Assembly: GCA_934589835.1 (NCBI GenBank)
Contig: CAKTOK010000023.1
Span: 1-25,740, forward strand
Source: an uncultured Oscillospiraceae bacterium
Lineage (GTDB): Bacteria; Bacillota; Clostridia; Oscillospirales; Oscillospiraceae
Direction of reading: 5' to 3'
Length of the DNA: 25,740 bases
Part shown: in pieces, positions 1-7,630 of the stretch
Layout of the letters: every line of letters starts with the position of its first letter
Position numbering within the stretch: the first letter of the stretch is position 1
The notes under the pieces: generated by a model
The model's database searches: none
Told to the model about the DNA's origin: nothing
What the model saw: only the letters and a program-made list of their open reading frames with translations
Position numbers and translations under genes: made by a program

Positions 1-566
1 ACCTTGTCGGGCGCGGTCTTCACGGAGATGCCGCTCAGCGTCACCGGTGCGGGAGGCGCGGCATTGACCGTGATGGCAGCGGGGGTGTTATCAACTCCGG
101 CGGCGATGTCAAGATTGCTGTCGTCTACTGCCTTGATAATATCGGCATCCGTGCCAACCTTAATGGAAGAGGAACCGCCGCTGCCTGCCTTTGCAACAAA
201 TACGATCGTCACAAGAACGGTCCCAGCCGGAATGGTGAAGGGATCACCCACCATATTCAGGGCGGCCATTGTGACCTTTCCGATGGTACTGGATGTCGCC
301 GGCTCTGATGTTGAAGAGCTTGCATCGGTGAACGTTGCCGGCACGATGGATTTTACCTGGAAATAGGCTGTATCAAAGTAAATTTCCAGAGATACCGAGC
401 CCGCCACAACTTCATTGGGCACAGTATACGTTACGGTAACCTCATCGCCGGCATTTACGGACGTCGCGGAGACCTTAAGGCTTGGCTCTGCGGCAAGGAC
501 AGTTGCCGGTAACAGCGAGAGGAGCAAGGCAAAAGAGAGTATACAACTAAGAAGGCTCTTTTTCAT
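1..566 (-). CDS. Secreted cohesin-domain protein (3' end outside window)
   Basis: The visible part is 188 residues, read from an ATG at 566 off the left edge. Residues 1-25 are a clear signal peptide (basic start, Leu-rich core, VLAA end). Residues about 29-167 fit a cohesin fold: an opening strand with VNAGDEVTVTYTV, then SLEIYFDTAYFQV, a Gly/Pro turn before VLVTIVFVAKAG, and a closing ITVN strand. Cohesins are beta-sandwich modules that bind dockerins on partner proteins outside the cell. From about residue 174 (VTLSGISVKTAPDK) a bacterial Ig-like repeat seems to begin. A GTGAGG ribosome site precedes the ATG. The gene lies 16 bp after the dockerin gene in the same operon, which supports a binding pair. 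Codon use is visibly less GC-rich at third positions than downstream genes. Any anchor or further cohesins would lie beyond the window. The cohesin call is from pattern reading, not a profile search. Confidence 0.82.
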   Translation of the reverse strand, partial: MKKSLLSCILSFALLLSLLPATVLAAEPSLKVSATSVNAGDEVTVTYTVPNEVVAGSVSLEIYFDTAYFQVKSIVPATFTDASSSTSEPATSSTIGKVTMAALNMVGDPFTIPAGTVLVTIVFVAKAGSGGSSSIKVGTDADIIKAVDDSNLDIAAGVDNTPAAITVNAAPPAPVTLSGISVKTAPDK

Positions 567-582
567 AAACTATTCCTCACTT

Positions 583-3500
583 TCATGTAAGATTCGCTAA
601 GACGTTAGGCAGCTTATTGTTAAAATACCGTATGATCTGCGTGGAATCCGCCGCGTTGATGATGGAATCCCCGTTCACATTTGCGGCAAGCAGTCTGTCT
701 GCCTGGTCTTGTGCGCTGCCTTGAGAGAATACATTCGGACTCTTTGCGTTGAAAAATCGCAAGACCTGTGTCGAGTCAGCGGCGTTCACCTTCCCATCGT
801 AGTTCACATCGCCGTACAGCCACAGCTTGAGTTGGCCGCAGTCGTAGTCGGCTTCGCTCACGGTGATGGGAACGATCTTGGGCACATACTTGCCGGGCTT
901 GAGGATCACCAGCTTGTAGTCGCCCGCGGGGATCGCTTGGAAGGTAAAGGTCTGGTCGTGCCGCTTGCCGTCTGCGTTCGCTATCATACCTCCTTTCACG
1001 GGTGTGTAGGCCAGCGCGGTCGTATAGACGCCGGCTTTCCACTCCGCCTTGATGTCCGTATCGCCGGCACTGCCGTCATAGAGCAGATACACAGCGTTAT
1101 CGGTGTCGTTCCAGCTCACCGCCGTCCCGCTGACGCTCACACCCTGGGACACGACGGGCACCTTGATATCTTTCAGGATGATCGCGTCGTTCTCCTTGCT
1201 GTAGCTGCAGGAATACGACACGCCGTTGAGCGTGCAGCCGATGAAGACCGGCGGGCAGGTCCCGTCCAGTTCCAGCACCATCTCGGAGATGGTGTACTCC
1301 GTTCCCACAGCGCCGGCGTATGCAGGCGGCGTGGATGCCCAGGTAATGGCCCTCACATTCATGCCGTAGGGCAATCCGCCGAAATCGGCCGCTGAGAGCA
1401 TCTGGTCGCCGGGGTGCAGGGCGGGCATGGTCAGTGCCAGTCGGGCGGCGGGATGTATCTCAAAGGTGACGGACGTATTTCCGTCCCTTGTGAGCTCGTG
1501 CTCCGGAACAGTGAACGCACGGCTCACCTTCTTCCTGCTCGCCGTTGACACCGTGGCTTCACTGTCAAAGGTTGCGCCGTCATTGGCGGTAACAGTGACC
1601 CTTGCGGTATAGGTCTTGTTCGGGTCGAAGGTCACATAGGAGAGCAGCTTATCCGCCTCCGCGCCCACTGTGTCTCCTTCCCACCAGCTGTAACTGATGC
1701 TGCGGAGCGCAGGGTCGTCGAGATACAGGCTGCTGCCGCCTGCCGTGGCATCCATGTCCACGATCACCTTGGTATAATTGATGGCGGTGGAGCTGGTGTA
1801 GCTCGGCTTCGCCGTCACGATCCGTTCCGGCATGACGAAGGTGACCTCCGGCAGGTACTTTTCGACCTCCGGATTTTCCAGATAGCTGGAAAGGCCGATC
1901 CAATAGTGGAAAGCTCCCGTGCCGCCGGGGCTGGGGTCTGCCCTGACCGTTACCGCCGTGCCGCTGTAAGCCGTGGTGATCTGCGTTCCGGTGCTGTCAT
2001 AGGCCTTGGCGTTGGTCAAATTGAGCTTCCACGGGGTCGTGCCCTGCTTGATCTGGAAGTGATATACATCGCGGGGAGAAGCGTCATAGGCGTTTTTCTC
2101 GCTGTTCCACGCCCGTGTATACACGTCCAGTGTGGTCGCCCTGTGGGAGATCGTGATCGGGCCGGTATACTTGGTGCAGTAGGACGGGACGGCCGAATTG
2201 TCCGAATATACGATCTGAGCGTCCACCGGACAATATTCCGGTCGTGTCAGCGTCACCTCAGCCGAGCCGTCCACCGTATAGGTGGCGCCGCTCTGCATAT
2301 CACGGCCATTCACCTTCAGAGTGGCCTGGGGCAGGTCCCCTACCCTTGCCAGAACGAGGCTGAACGGCTCGCTCCACGCCGTGTAGGTCCGATTGCCCGA
2401 GCGTATGGTCTTGCGGGCGCATAGGTAGGTTGTTTGCAGGTGACCGTTTCCATTGGAAACGGTGAAGGTTTCTCCCTTACCCAGCTTCGTTCCCGGCGCT
2501 CCGTTAGAGGGGGGCGCCGCGCCGTATCGGACCTCCACGCCGTCGGGGACGACGGCGGAGATGTCCGCCGCATCGTAATAGATGTAGGTAGTGCCGCTCT
2601 TCGCCGTTGTGCCGTCAGGCAGCTTCACCGTCGGCGCGGCCGGTTTGGTGGAAAACTTCGCCGTTGCCCATGCGCTCTGCTTACCGTCCTTTGTGGCGTA
2701 GGCTTCCACGACCACCGTGCCCCGGTCGGCGGTAACAGGAATCTCAAACCACCCGGTATAGCTCTGTACGTCGGGCATCGTCTGGGTCGTATCGTCATAC
2801 ACCCTGTACCAGATTTCCGCATCAGCCGCTGAGCTGATCGTCACGTCCACTTTATTGCCATCCGGGAAACCGCCCTCGGGCGAGATCCGCGGCTCGGCAA
2901 GGGCGTAGGAGATGTTGAAGGGCTCACTGTAATGCCATCTGCCGTCTCTGCCATTCCTCAGGGCAATGCGGTAGCGTCCCTCCGGCACGGAGTAATTGCA
3001 GTTCTCGTCCTCTATGCTGAATCTGGACACGCCAGACCACACCTCCAACACATCGCGTCCTTTGGGGTCAGTCACTGCCACCGGCTCGAGAGAATCGTTC
3101 AGCGTGTAGTTCTCCGGCACCAGCCGGCCAGCTGCAACTTGCATCCCGTAAGCCGCCTCCCATGTGATCTTGCCGTCGTAACAGTTGTAGGTTTTGTTGT
3201 ATACCGGCTCCCATTTCGGCTGAGAGGTGAAGGGATCGTACATTGCCAACAGCTTGGTGGTGGATTTTGGCTCCAGCAGCAAAACCGCGAAGTCGCTGGT
3301 GGCGCCGTCCGCCGACGTGAAGGTAAGGGGCGCGCCGTCCACGGTGGTCCAGCACTTGAAGGGGATGTTGTCCCACATCTTGGGCGCAGTGATCGGCGCA
3401 TAAATCGTCGTGCCGAGGCCCGGCGGATATTCCTTACCTGCCCGCGCGAGGTAGTGGCCGTTTCCGATCGCGCCGTCGTAGATGATCACCTTGGCAATCT

Positions 3501-4839
3501 GTGACGGTGTAACACCAGGCGCATACTCAAAGATACAGGTGCCGTCCGCCTGTAACTCTTCCAGCAGGAGACCCTTACCTGACTCTGTCTTCCAGCCGGG
3601 TTTGGCTCCTACCCACCAGATGCTGGTGGGATTTGCTCTGGCATCTGCAAGCTGATCCGAATTAAGATTCCTGACCGTGACCGTCATCTTGCCCACCTTA
3701 CGCAGCTCGTTGACGCCGTCAGTCCACGGGGCAAAGTTATGGTCCTGATAATAGCCGTTGTAGAAGGCGCACGCGCGGCCACTCAGACCCATGGCGTCCA
3801 GTGTAACATTCACATTGCCTTCGGTGTTGATGAGGAAGTAGGTAAACTTAGACTCGTCATTGGGTGGATTCGTTGTGTGGTTGCCGTAAAACTTGCTCTC
3901 GTTATACACCGCATTCAGGCCCTGCACATTCAAAATCATGCTGGCATAACTATCGATGATCAGCCGGTTGGTCACGGTGATCGCCCGGTCGTCGCCGGTT
4001 TTGTTGCCTGACAGAGTGATGTTTAGCACAAAACTGCCGGACTGGATGGCACTGCCGGATAAATTCAAATTCTGGCAGGCAATGCCGTAGGCTTTCTTCA
4101 TGCCGGATACATCGCCGTTCACCGCCTTGATGGTCAGCAACCCTCGCGCAGGGTGATTATTGGATATCCGGTAGGTAATATCCTGATTGCCCTTCAGGAT
4201 CGTCCGTCCAATGGCGGTATAAACGCCGTTTCTCAGGGATGCCGCTCCGGCAGTCAGGTAGTTATCTCCCTCTACCTCAATATACAAAAAATCCGGGTTA
4301 TAAGGTCCTCCCGTTTCTCCGTCGCAGTAGGTGATGGATTGGCCCTTGAAATTCTTCAGATAGAGTGTGTAATAATATGTCGTGCTGCTTGCAGGTTTTC
4401 CCACCAGCCTCACCACATAGTCATCGGGGGTCTCGCCGCCCGGCTCGGCCTCGGTGCTGCTGTTGGTGCGGATGCAGTGGCCGCCCGTCACCCCGGGGTA
4501 CAGCTTGATGGCCGTGCCGTCCTCCATGATGATCTGATAATGGGCCCGCTTGTCATCGGCCTCCGCTGTCAGCATCGGCGCTCGCATCTGGCCTTGAGGC
4601 TGGGCATCCTCACCATTGCTGTAAACGCCCTCCGTGTCTCCATCGTCCTCCGGCGCTTCCGGCGCTTCCGATAGCGCCGGTGTTTCCGGCACGGTGGGTA
4701 TCTCCGCCTCCGCCTCCGCTGCCGGCAGGGGAGAGGCTGCCTCGCCCTCCGCAGCTGCCGCCATGGCGGGCAGCATCGTGACTGCCATGACAACGGCGAG
4801 AAGCCAGGCGGTCAGCCGCTTGGAAAAGCTATGCTTCAC
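583..4839 (-). CDS. Large secreted modular protein with C-terminal type I dockerin
   Basis: This is a 1418-residue exported protein. The start is GTG at 4839, because AAAGGAGG at 4847-4854 sits 7 bases upstream; a longer in-frame ATG at 4899 has no ribosome site and overlaps the previous gene. Residues 1-30 are a signal peptide (KRLTAWLLAVVMAVTMLP, then Ala-rich), followed by an Ala/Glu/Pro-rich linker to about 75. Residues about 100-330 are Asn/Gly-rich beta structure of unknown type, perhaps carbohydrate-binding. About 647-730 resembles a chitobiase C-terminal/FN3-like module, with two further beta-sandwich modules behind it. About 939-1013 resembles an InlB-type repeat (ending in FVMPERIVTAKP). 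Residues 1341-1418 are a dockerin with two calcium loops, GDVNYDGKVNAADSTQ and ANVNGDSIINAADSTQ, each followed by an F/Y-rich helix. No glycosidase active-site motif was seen. Adhesin, scaffold part or glycan binder are all possible. The adjacent cohesin gene is the natural partner. Confidence 0.9.
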   Translation of the reverse strand: MKHSFSKRLTAWLLAVVMAVTMLPAMAAAAEGEAASPLPAAEAEAEIPTVPETPALSEAPEAPEDDGDTEGVYSNGEDAQPQGQMRAPMLTAEADDKRAHYQIIMEDGTAIKLYPGVTGGHCIRTNSSTEAEPGGETPDDYVVRLVGKPASSTTYYYTLYLKNFKGQSITYCDGETGGPYNPDFLYIEVEGDNYLTAGAASLRNGVYTAIGRTILKGNQDITYRISNNHPARGLLTIKAVNGDVSGMKKAYGIACQNLNLSGSAIQSGSFVLNITLSGNKTGDDRAITVTNRLIIDSYASMILNVQGLNAVYNESKFYGNHTTNPPNDESKFTYFLINTEGNVNVTLDAMGLSGRACAFYNGYYQDHNFAPWTDGVNELRKVGKMTVTVRNLNSDQLADARANPTSIWWVGAKPGWKTESGKGLLLEELQADGTCIFEYAPGVTPSQIAKVIIYDGAIGNGHYLARAGKEYPPGLGTTIYAPITAPKMWDNIPFKCWTTVDGAPLTFTSADGATSDFAVLLLEPKSTTKLLAMYDPFTSQPKWEPVYNKTYNCYDGKITWEAAYGMQVAAGRLVPENYTLNDSLEPVAVTDPKGRDVLEVWSGVSRFSIEDENCNYSVPEGRYRIALRNGRDGRWHYSEPFNISYALAEPRISPEGGFPDGNKVDVTISSAADAEIWYRVYDDTTQTMPDVQSYTGWFEIPVTADRGTVVVEAYATKDGKQSAWATAKFSTKPAAPTVKLPDGTTAKSGTTYIYYDAADISAVVPDGVEVRYGAAPPSNGAPGTKLGKGETFTVSNGNGHLQTTYLCARKTIRSGNRTYTAWSEPFSLVLARVGDLPQATLKVNGRDMQSGATYTVDGSAEVTLTRPEYCPVDAQIVYSDNSAVPSYCTKYTGPITISHRATTLDVYTRAWNSEKNAYDASPRDVYHFQIKQGTTPWKLNLTNAKAYDSTGTQITTAYSGTAVTVRADPSPGGTGAFHYWIGLSSYLENPEVEKYLPEVTFVMPERIVTAKPSYTSSTAINYTKVIVDMDATAGGSSLYLDDPALRSISYSWWEGDTVGAEADKLLSYVTFDPNKTYTARVTVTANDGATFDSEATVSTASRKKVSRAFTVPEHELTRDGNTSVTFEIHPAARLALTMPALHPGDQMLSAADFGGLPYGMNVRAITWASTPPAYAGAVGTEYTISEMVLELDGTCPPVFIGCTLNGVSYSCSYSKENDAIILKDIKVPVVSQGVSVSGTAVSWNDTDNAVYLLYDGSAGDTDIKAEWKAGVYTTALAYTPVKGGMIANADGKRHDQTFTFQAIPAGDYKLVILKPGKYVPKIVPITVSEADYDCGQLKLWLYGDVNYDGKVNAADSTQVLRFFNAKSPNVFSQGSAQDQADRLLAANVNGDSIINAADSTQIIRYFNNKLPNVLANLT

Positions 4840-4846
4840 TAATACG

Positions 4847-4854
4847 CCTCCTTT
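4847..4854 (-). promoter_or_regulatory. Ribosome binding site that fixes the GTG start of the dockerin gene
   Basis: Read on the minus strand this is AAAGGAGG, 7 bases before the GTG at 4839. It is the only good ribosome site near the 5' end of this frame, and the signal peptide begins right after the GTG. This rejects the upstream ATG at 4899. Confidence 0.85.
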
Positions 4855-4871
4855 TTTTATTTGCGGCGGCG

Positions 4872-5330
4872 TCAGGCGCCGCCTGCCTCGGCGAGCCATG
4901 CGCGCATTTGCCGCGCCTCCAGATCGCCCATGCAGTATCCGTGTATGAGATGGAGCTCCACCGCCTTATCCAGCGCGGGCTGCTTGTCAGGGTGTCCTGC
5001 CTCGCAGACCAGATAGATCCGGCATTCCGGCCGGCGGCGCTGTACCTCTGCCGCCACATCGCAGCGGCCGGAGACGTCCCTGTCCTCCGCGCCGCTTGAA
5101 AAATCCATCTCCAGCAGCAGAAGATCCGCCTGCTCCGCTTCACAGTGCCAGACCACATCGTCGAAGTCGTCGGAGAGGATCGCCAGCGGCCGGCACCCCC
5201 CCAGCCTGCTCAGCCACTCCGCCGCACGGCGGGTCATGGCGGGGGTGGTGAAGCACACCGCCGCTTTGGGCAAGCTCCGTTCTGCTCCGTCGCCGCCGGT
5301 CAGCGGCTCTCTCTTTTGAAAAAGATTCAT
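4872..5330 (-). CDS. Pseudo-receiver (degenerate response-regulator-like) protein
   Basis: A 152-residue soluble protein with no signal peptide. The pattern alternates strands and helices like a response-regulator receiver: KAAVCFTTPAM (strand 1), ADLLLLEMDFSSG (strand 3, normally ending in the phospho-Asp), CRIYLVCEAGH (strand 4), HLIHGYCMG (strand 5) and a final helix. The phospho-acceptor position appears to hold Glu74, and the acidic pair usually found after strand 1 is missing, so phosphorylation is unlikely. There is no DNA-binding domain. The plus-strand protein at 12714-13097 shares the layout and the strand 4 to helix 5 region (CRIYLV versus CKIALIV, then a similar tail). The ATG overlaps the stop of the upstream zinc-ribbon gene by 4 bp (ATGA), which indicates coupled translation. 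The assignment rests on fold-level pattern and the paralogue, not on catalytic residues. Confidence 0.75.
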   Translation of the reverse strand: MNLFQKREPLTGGDGAERSLPKAAVCFTTPAMTRRAAEWLSRLGGCRPLAILSDDFDDVVWHCEAEQADLLLLEMDFSSGAEDRDVSGRCDVAAEVQRRRPECRIYLVCEAGHPDKQPALDKAVELHLIHGYCMGDLEARQMRAWLAEAGGA

Positions 5331-5641
5331 ACCGCAGCCTCCCGTCTCCGCGTCGTGTCGGACTGCGGCAGCCGCGTCCCGCACTCCGGACAGTATGCTG
5401 CGATGCCTGTGACGGCCACGCCGCAGCCGGGGCAGCAGCGGTGGCGGGAGCGGTAGAAGTCGTAGAGCGTCTTGCTCGGCAGCGCCGCGCCGCAGTCGGT
5501 GCAGTGCGTGTCCTGCGCGCCGTTGGCTCTGCCGCACGCTGAGCAGATCTTACGCCGCCGCATGGTCTCCGGCCCGAAGCCATACTCCAGCAGCGCCACC
5601 TGCCGCAGGGCCTTCTTCGTTTGCAGATCATACTCGCTCAT
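5327..5641 (-). CDS. Double zinc-ribbon protein
   Basis: A 104-residue cytoplasmic-looking protein. A helical N-terminus (residues 1-30) is followed by two zinc ribbons: Cys33-Cys36 with Cys47-Cys50, and Cys70-Cys73 with Cys84-Cys87, in the CxxCG style of double zinc ribbons (DZR). The tail is charged. Such ribbons bind one zinc each and usually mediate protein or nucleic-acid contacts; no enzymatic domain is present. The ATG at 5641 overlaps the upstream gene by 4 bp and the stop overlaps the next start by 4 bp, so three small genes form a coupled run. The start was chosen for this overlap; longer in-frame extensions run antisense-like through the upstream gene. Function is unknown; an adaptor for the pseudo-receiver encoded next is only a guess from position. 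Confidence 0.85.
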   Translation of the reverse strand: MSEYDLQTKKALRQVALLEYGFGPETMRRRKICSACGRANGAQDTHCTDCGAALPSKTLYDFYRSRHRCCPGCGVAVTGIAAYCPECGTRLPQSDTTRRREAAV

Positions 5642-6033
5642 TTCGCCGCGACCTCCCCTCCTGCCATGCCGCCCACCAGCAGCTTCGCTCCGCAGACGGG
5701 GCAGAAGCGGGCGTCGGATTCCTTCAGCTTTGTGCCGCATTGGTGGCAGAAGGCGGGATATTCCTCCTCCCACGGGGCGCAGTCCAGACATTGCCCCGCG
5801 TTGACATTGAACATGGCGGAGGATACATACTGCCCGCATTTGGGGCAGTGGTTGAACTCCCACTTGCCCTCCGTGTTCCAGGCAGCCTCCAGCGCGGCCT
5901 CCTCTGTGTCCGCCAGAATGGGCCTTGTCGAGCAGCACAGCTCACCGGAGATGTCGCAGAAAAAGCGAAAAGAGCGTCTGCCTCCGGAGTCTGTGATGAC
6001 TCGATAAGCCGCTGTTTTTTTTGCCTGCTTCAT
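5638..6033 (-). CDS. Zinc-ribbon protein, first gene of the minus-strand operon
   Basis: A 131-residue protein with four CxxC pairs: Cys63-66, Cys82-85, Cys96-99 and Cys111-114, forming two zinc ribbons. Residues 8-55 form a mixed region ending in an Ala/Glu helix (TEEAALEAAW). The central part (helix, CPKC, F, CLDC) resembles the zinc protein at 17235-17606, which has the same helix, CPIC and CADC order, so the two are probably related. The start at 6033 is preferred over the in-frame ATG at 6039, because the GGGAGGG ribosome site touches the latter but lies about 6 bases from the former. A much longer reading through to 7011 is antisense to the solute-binding gene and is rejected. The role is unknown; the gene leads the operon that also encodes the cohesin-dockerin pair. 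Confidence 0.85.
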   Translation of the reverse strand: MKQAKKTAAYRVITDSGGRRSFRFFCDISGELCCSTRPILADTEEAALEAAWNTEGKWEFNHCPKCGQYVSSAMFNVNAGQCLDCAPWEEEYPAFCHQCGTKLKESDARFCPVCGAKLLVGGMAGGEVAAK

Positions 6034-6130
6034 CCGCATCCCTCCCTTTTCCTTCTTTTCGCCTTGTAAAACGGCCGCGAGGTATGATATACTGGGGTCG
6101 TTGAAGCGGCGGCCGCCTTTGTCTGATTCG

Positions 6131-6159
6131 TGTATAGCATAGACGCCCCTTTTTGTTAA
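6131..6159 (-). promoter_or_regulatory. Sigma-A type promoter for the minus-strand operon
   Basis: Read on the minus strand, -35 is TTAACA (6159-6154; 5 of 6 to TTGACA), followed by a 17-base spacer and -10 TATACA (6136-6131; 4 of 6). Transcription would start near 6124, giving a leader of about 90 bases before the zinc-ribbon gene at 6033. An inverted repeat abuts the -35 on its upstream side. Confidence 0.6.
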
Positions 6160-6160
6160 C

Positions 6161-6180
6161 CCTAATTTGCCCGAATTAGG
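6161..6180. promoter_or_regulatory. Inverted repeat, candidate operator between divergent operons
   Basis: CCTAATT, 6 bases, AATTAGG: a perfect 7-bp dyad directly upstream of the minus-strand -35 and about 80 bases before the solute-binding gene. Position and symmetry suit a dimeric regulator acting on either or both operons. Several LuxR-type HTH proteins encoded here are candidates. No binding data can be read from sequence alone. Confidence 0.4.
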
Positions 6181-6261
6181 ATGGCAAATGAAAAAATAAT
6201 TCAAAAACGCGATCGTCCGTTGTGTGTTTTCACGCGGACAGCCTGTTTTGGAGGTCTTTCC

Positions 6262-7599
6262 ATGAAAAAGAGAGTGGTTCCCCTGCTGGTGCTTGCAGCA
6301 TTGATTTTCATCCTGTCCGGCTGCGGAGAGAAGTCCCTGCTGGATAAAAGAGAGCCTGTTTCTCTGTCCTTCTGGCACGTCTACGGCGAGCAGGCCGGCT
6401 CGCCCATGGACCTTCTGGTGCAGGAATTCAACCGCACCGTAGGCGCGGAGCGCGGTGTGCAGGTGCAGGTGACCGGCATGAGCAGTGCCTCCAAGATCGG
6501 CGGCTATCTGCTGGAGGCGCAGAGCGGCGGCAAGGACGTGCAGGAAATGCCCGATCTCTTTACCTGCCACATCGTGGATGCGCTGGAGCTGGGTGAGGAC
6601 AACCTTGTGGACTGGAACCGGCAGTTCACCTCCGACGAGCTCTCCAGCTTTGCCGCCGGTTTTCTGGACGACGGCACGGCGGAGGACGGAAGGCTGCTGG
6701 TATTCCCCATCTCCAAGTCCACGCAGCTCCTGATGTGCAACGGCAGCGGCTTTGCCCGCTTTTCCGCCGCCACCGGCGCCAGCTATGACGACCTTGCCAC
6801 ATGGGAGGGCTTTTATGAAACCGCCGGCAAGTTCTGCGACTGGTCGGGCAACGCCTTCTGCGCGCTGGATTATCCCATCCGCGCCGTAGAGCTCTGCGCC
6901 ATGGAGCATGGCAGCGGGGATTTCTACACGGAAAATGGCTGGTACGATACCGACAATGCCGTATTTAAGGAGAGCTGGATGCAGTTCGCCCGCTCTCTGG
7001 CACAGGGCCATGTGGTAGTCTCAGACCTCTACTCCAACACGCAGGTGATGACCGGCGACGTGCTGTGCGGCCTCGGCTCCTCCGCCGCCATCCTGTACTA
7101 CAACGATACCGTCACATATCGGGACGGAACGCAGGAGCCGATGGATCTCCGCGTTCTCCTTCTGCCGAAGACGGCGGGAGCGGACGCGCTGATGACGCAG
7201 GCCGGCGTGGGCCTTTGCGCCTATAAGACCACCGACCAGAAGGCAGAGGCGGCTGCACTGTTCGTCCGCTGGCTGACGGAGGCGGAGCGCAACCTCGACT
7301 TTGTGGCGCAGACCGGCTATATGCCGGTGCGAAACGGCGCCTTTGACGCTATCGCAGACTATGAGAGCTTCCCAGAGCCTGTGGAGAGCTACCGGCAGCT
7401 GTATGCCGCCCTGAAAACCATGCGTGAGAGCTACATCCCCGTATCTGAGCCGCGCTTTGACGGCTATTACGGCAGGGTCAATAGCCTGTATGACGGTCTG
7501 CGCCAGCTCCAGCAGGAGCTGCCTCTCCGCGCCGCCGCCGGAGAGGATGTCGATGCGTTGGCGGAGGAGACCTGGGAGCTGCTCTGCTCCATTCATTGA
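6262..7599 (+). CDS. Extracellular solute-binding lipoprotein (ABC sugar-binding type), copy 1
   Basis: A 445-residue lipoprotein: basic start, hydrophobic core, lipobox LSGC with Cys21. The mature part has the layout of family 1 solute-binding proteins for sugars or oligosaccharides: opening VSLSFWHVYGEQ, an early FNRTVGAERGVQVQV, a central SKSTQLLMCNGSGF then GASYDDLATWEGF, and a late ALFVRWLTEAERN then TGYMPVRNGAF. The start at 6262 follows GGAGGTC; an in-frame ATG at 6181 would bury the signal peptide. No permease or ATPase gene is present nearby. The next gene, 31 bp on, is a membrane protein with a DNA-binding end, so this protein probably presents a ligand to that sensor rather than feeding a transporter (inference). 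It is paralogous to 14126-15448 throughout. No clear promoter was found between 6181 and 6261. Confidence 0.9.
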   Translation: MKKRVVPLLVLAALIFILSGCGEKSLLDKREPVSLSFWHVYGEQAGSPMDLLVQEFNRTVGAERGVQVQVTGMSSASKIGGYLLEAQSGGKDVQEMPDLFTCHIVDALELGEDNLVDWNRQFTSDELSSFAAGFLDDGTAEDGRLLVFPISKSTQLLMCNGSGFARFSAATGASYDDLATWEGFYETAGKFCDWSGNAFCALDYPIRAVELCAMEHGSGDFYTENGWYDTDNAVFKESWMQFARSLAQGHVVVSDLYSNTQVMTGDVLCGLGSSAAILYYNDTVTYRDGTQEPMDLRVLLLPKTAGADALMTQAGVGLCAYKTTDQKAEAAALFVRWLTEAERNLDFVAQTGYMPVRNGAFDAIADYESFPEPVESYRQLYAALKTMRESYIPVSEPRFDGYYGRVNSLYDGLRQLQQELPLRAAAGEDVDALAEETWELLCSIH

Positions 7600-7630
7600 G
7601 ATGAGGAACTGACCAAGGGAGGACTGACCT

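Noticed and set aside
6034..7011. N-terminal extension of the first minus-strand zinc-ribbon gene up to 7011
   Set aside because: The extension is antisense to the solute-binding gene and crosses the promoter and dyad region. The ribosome site at the 6033 ATG gives the natural start.
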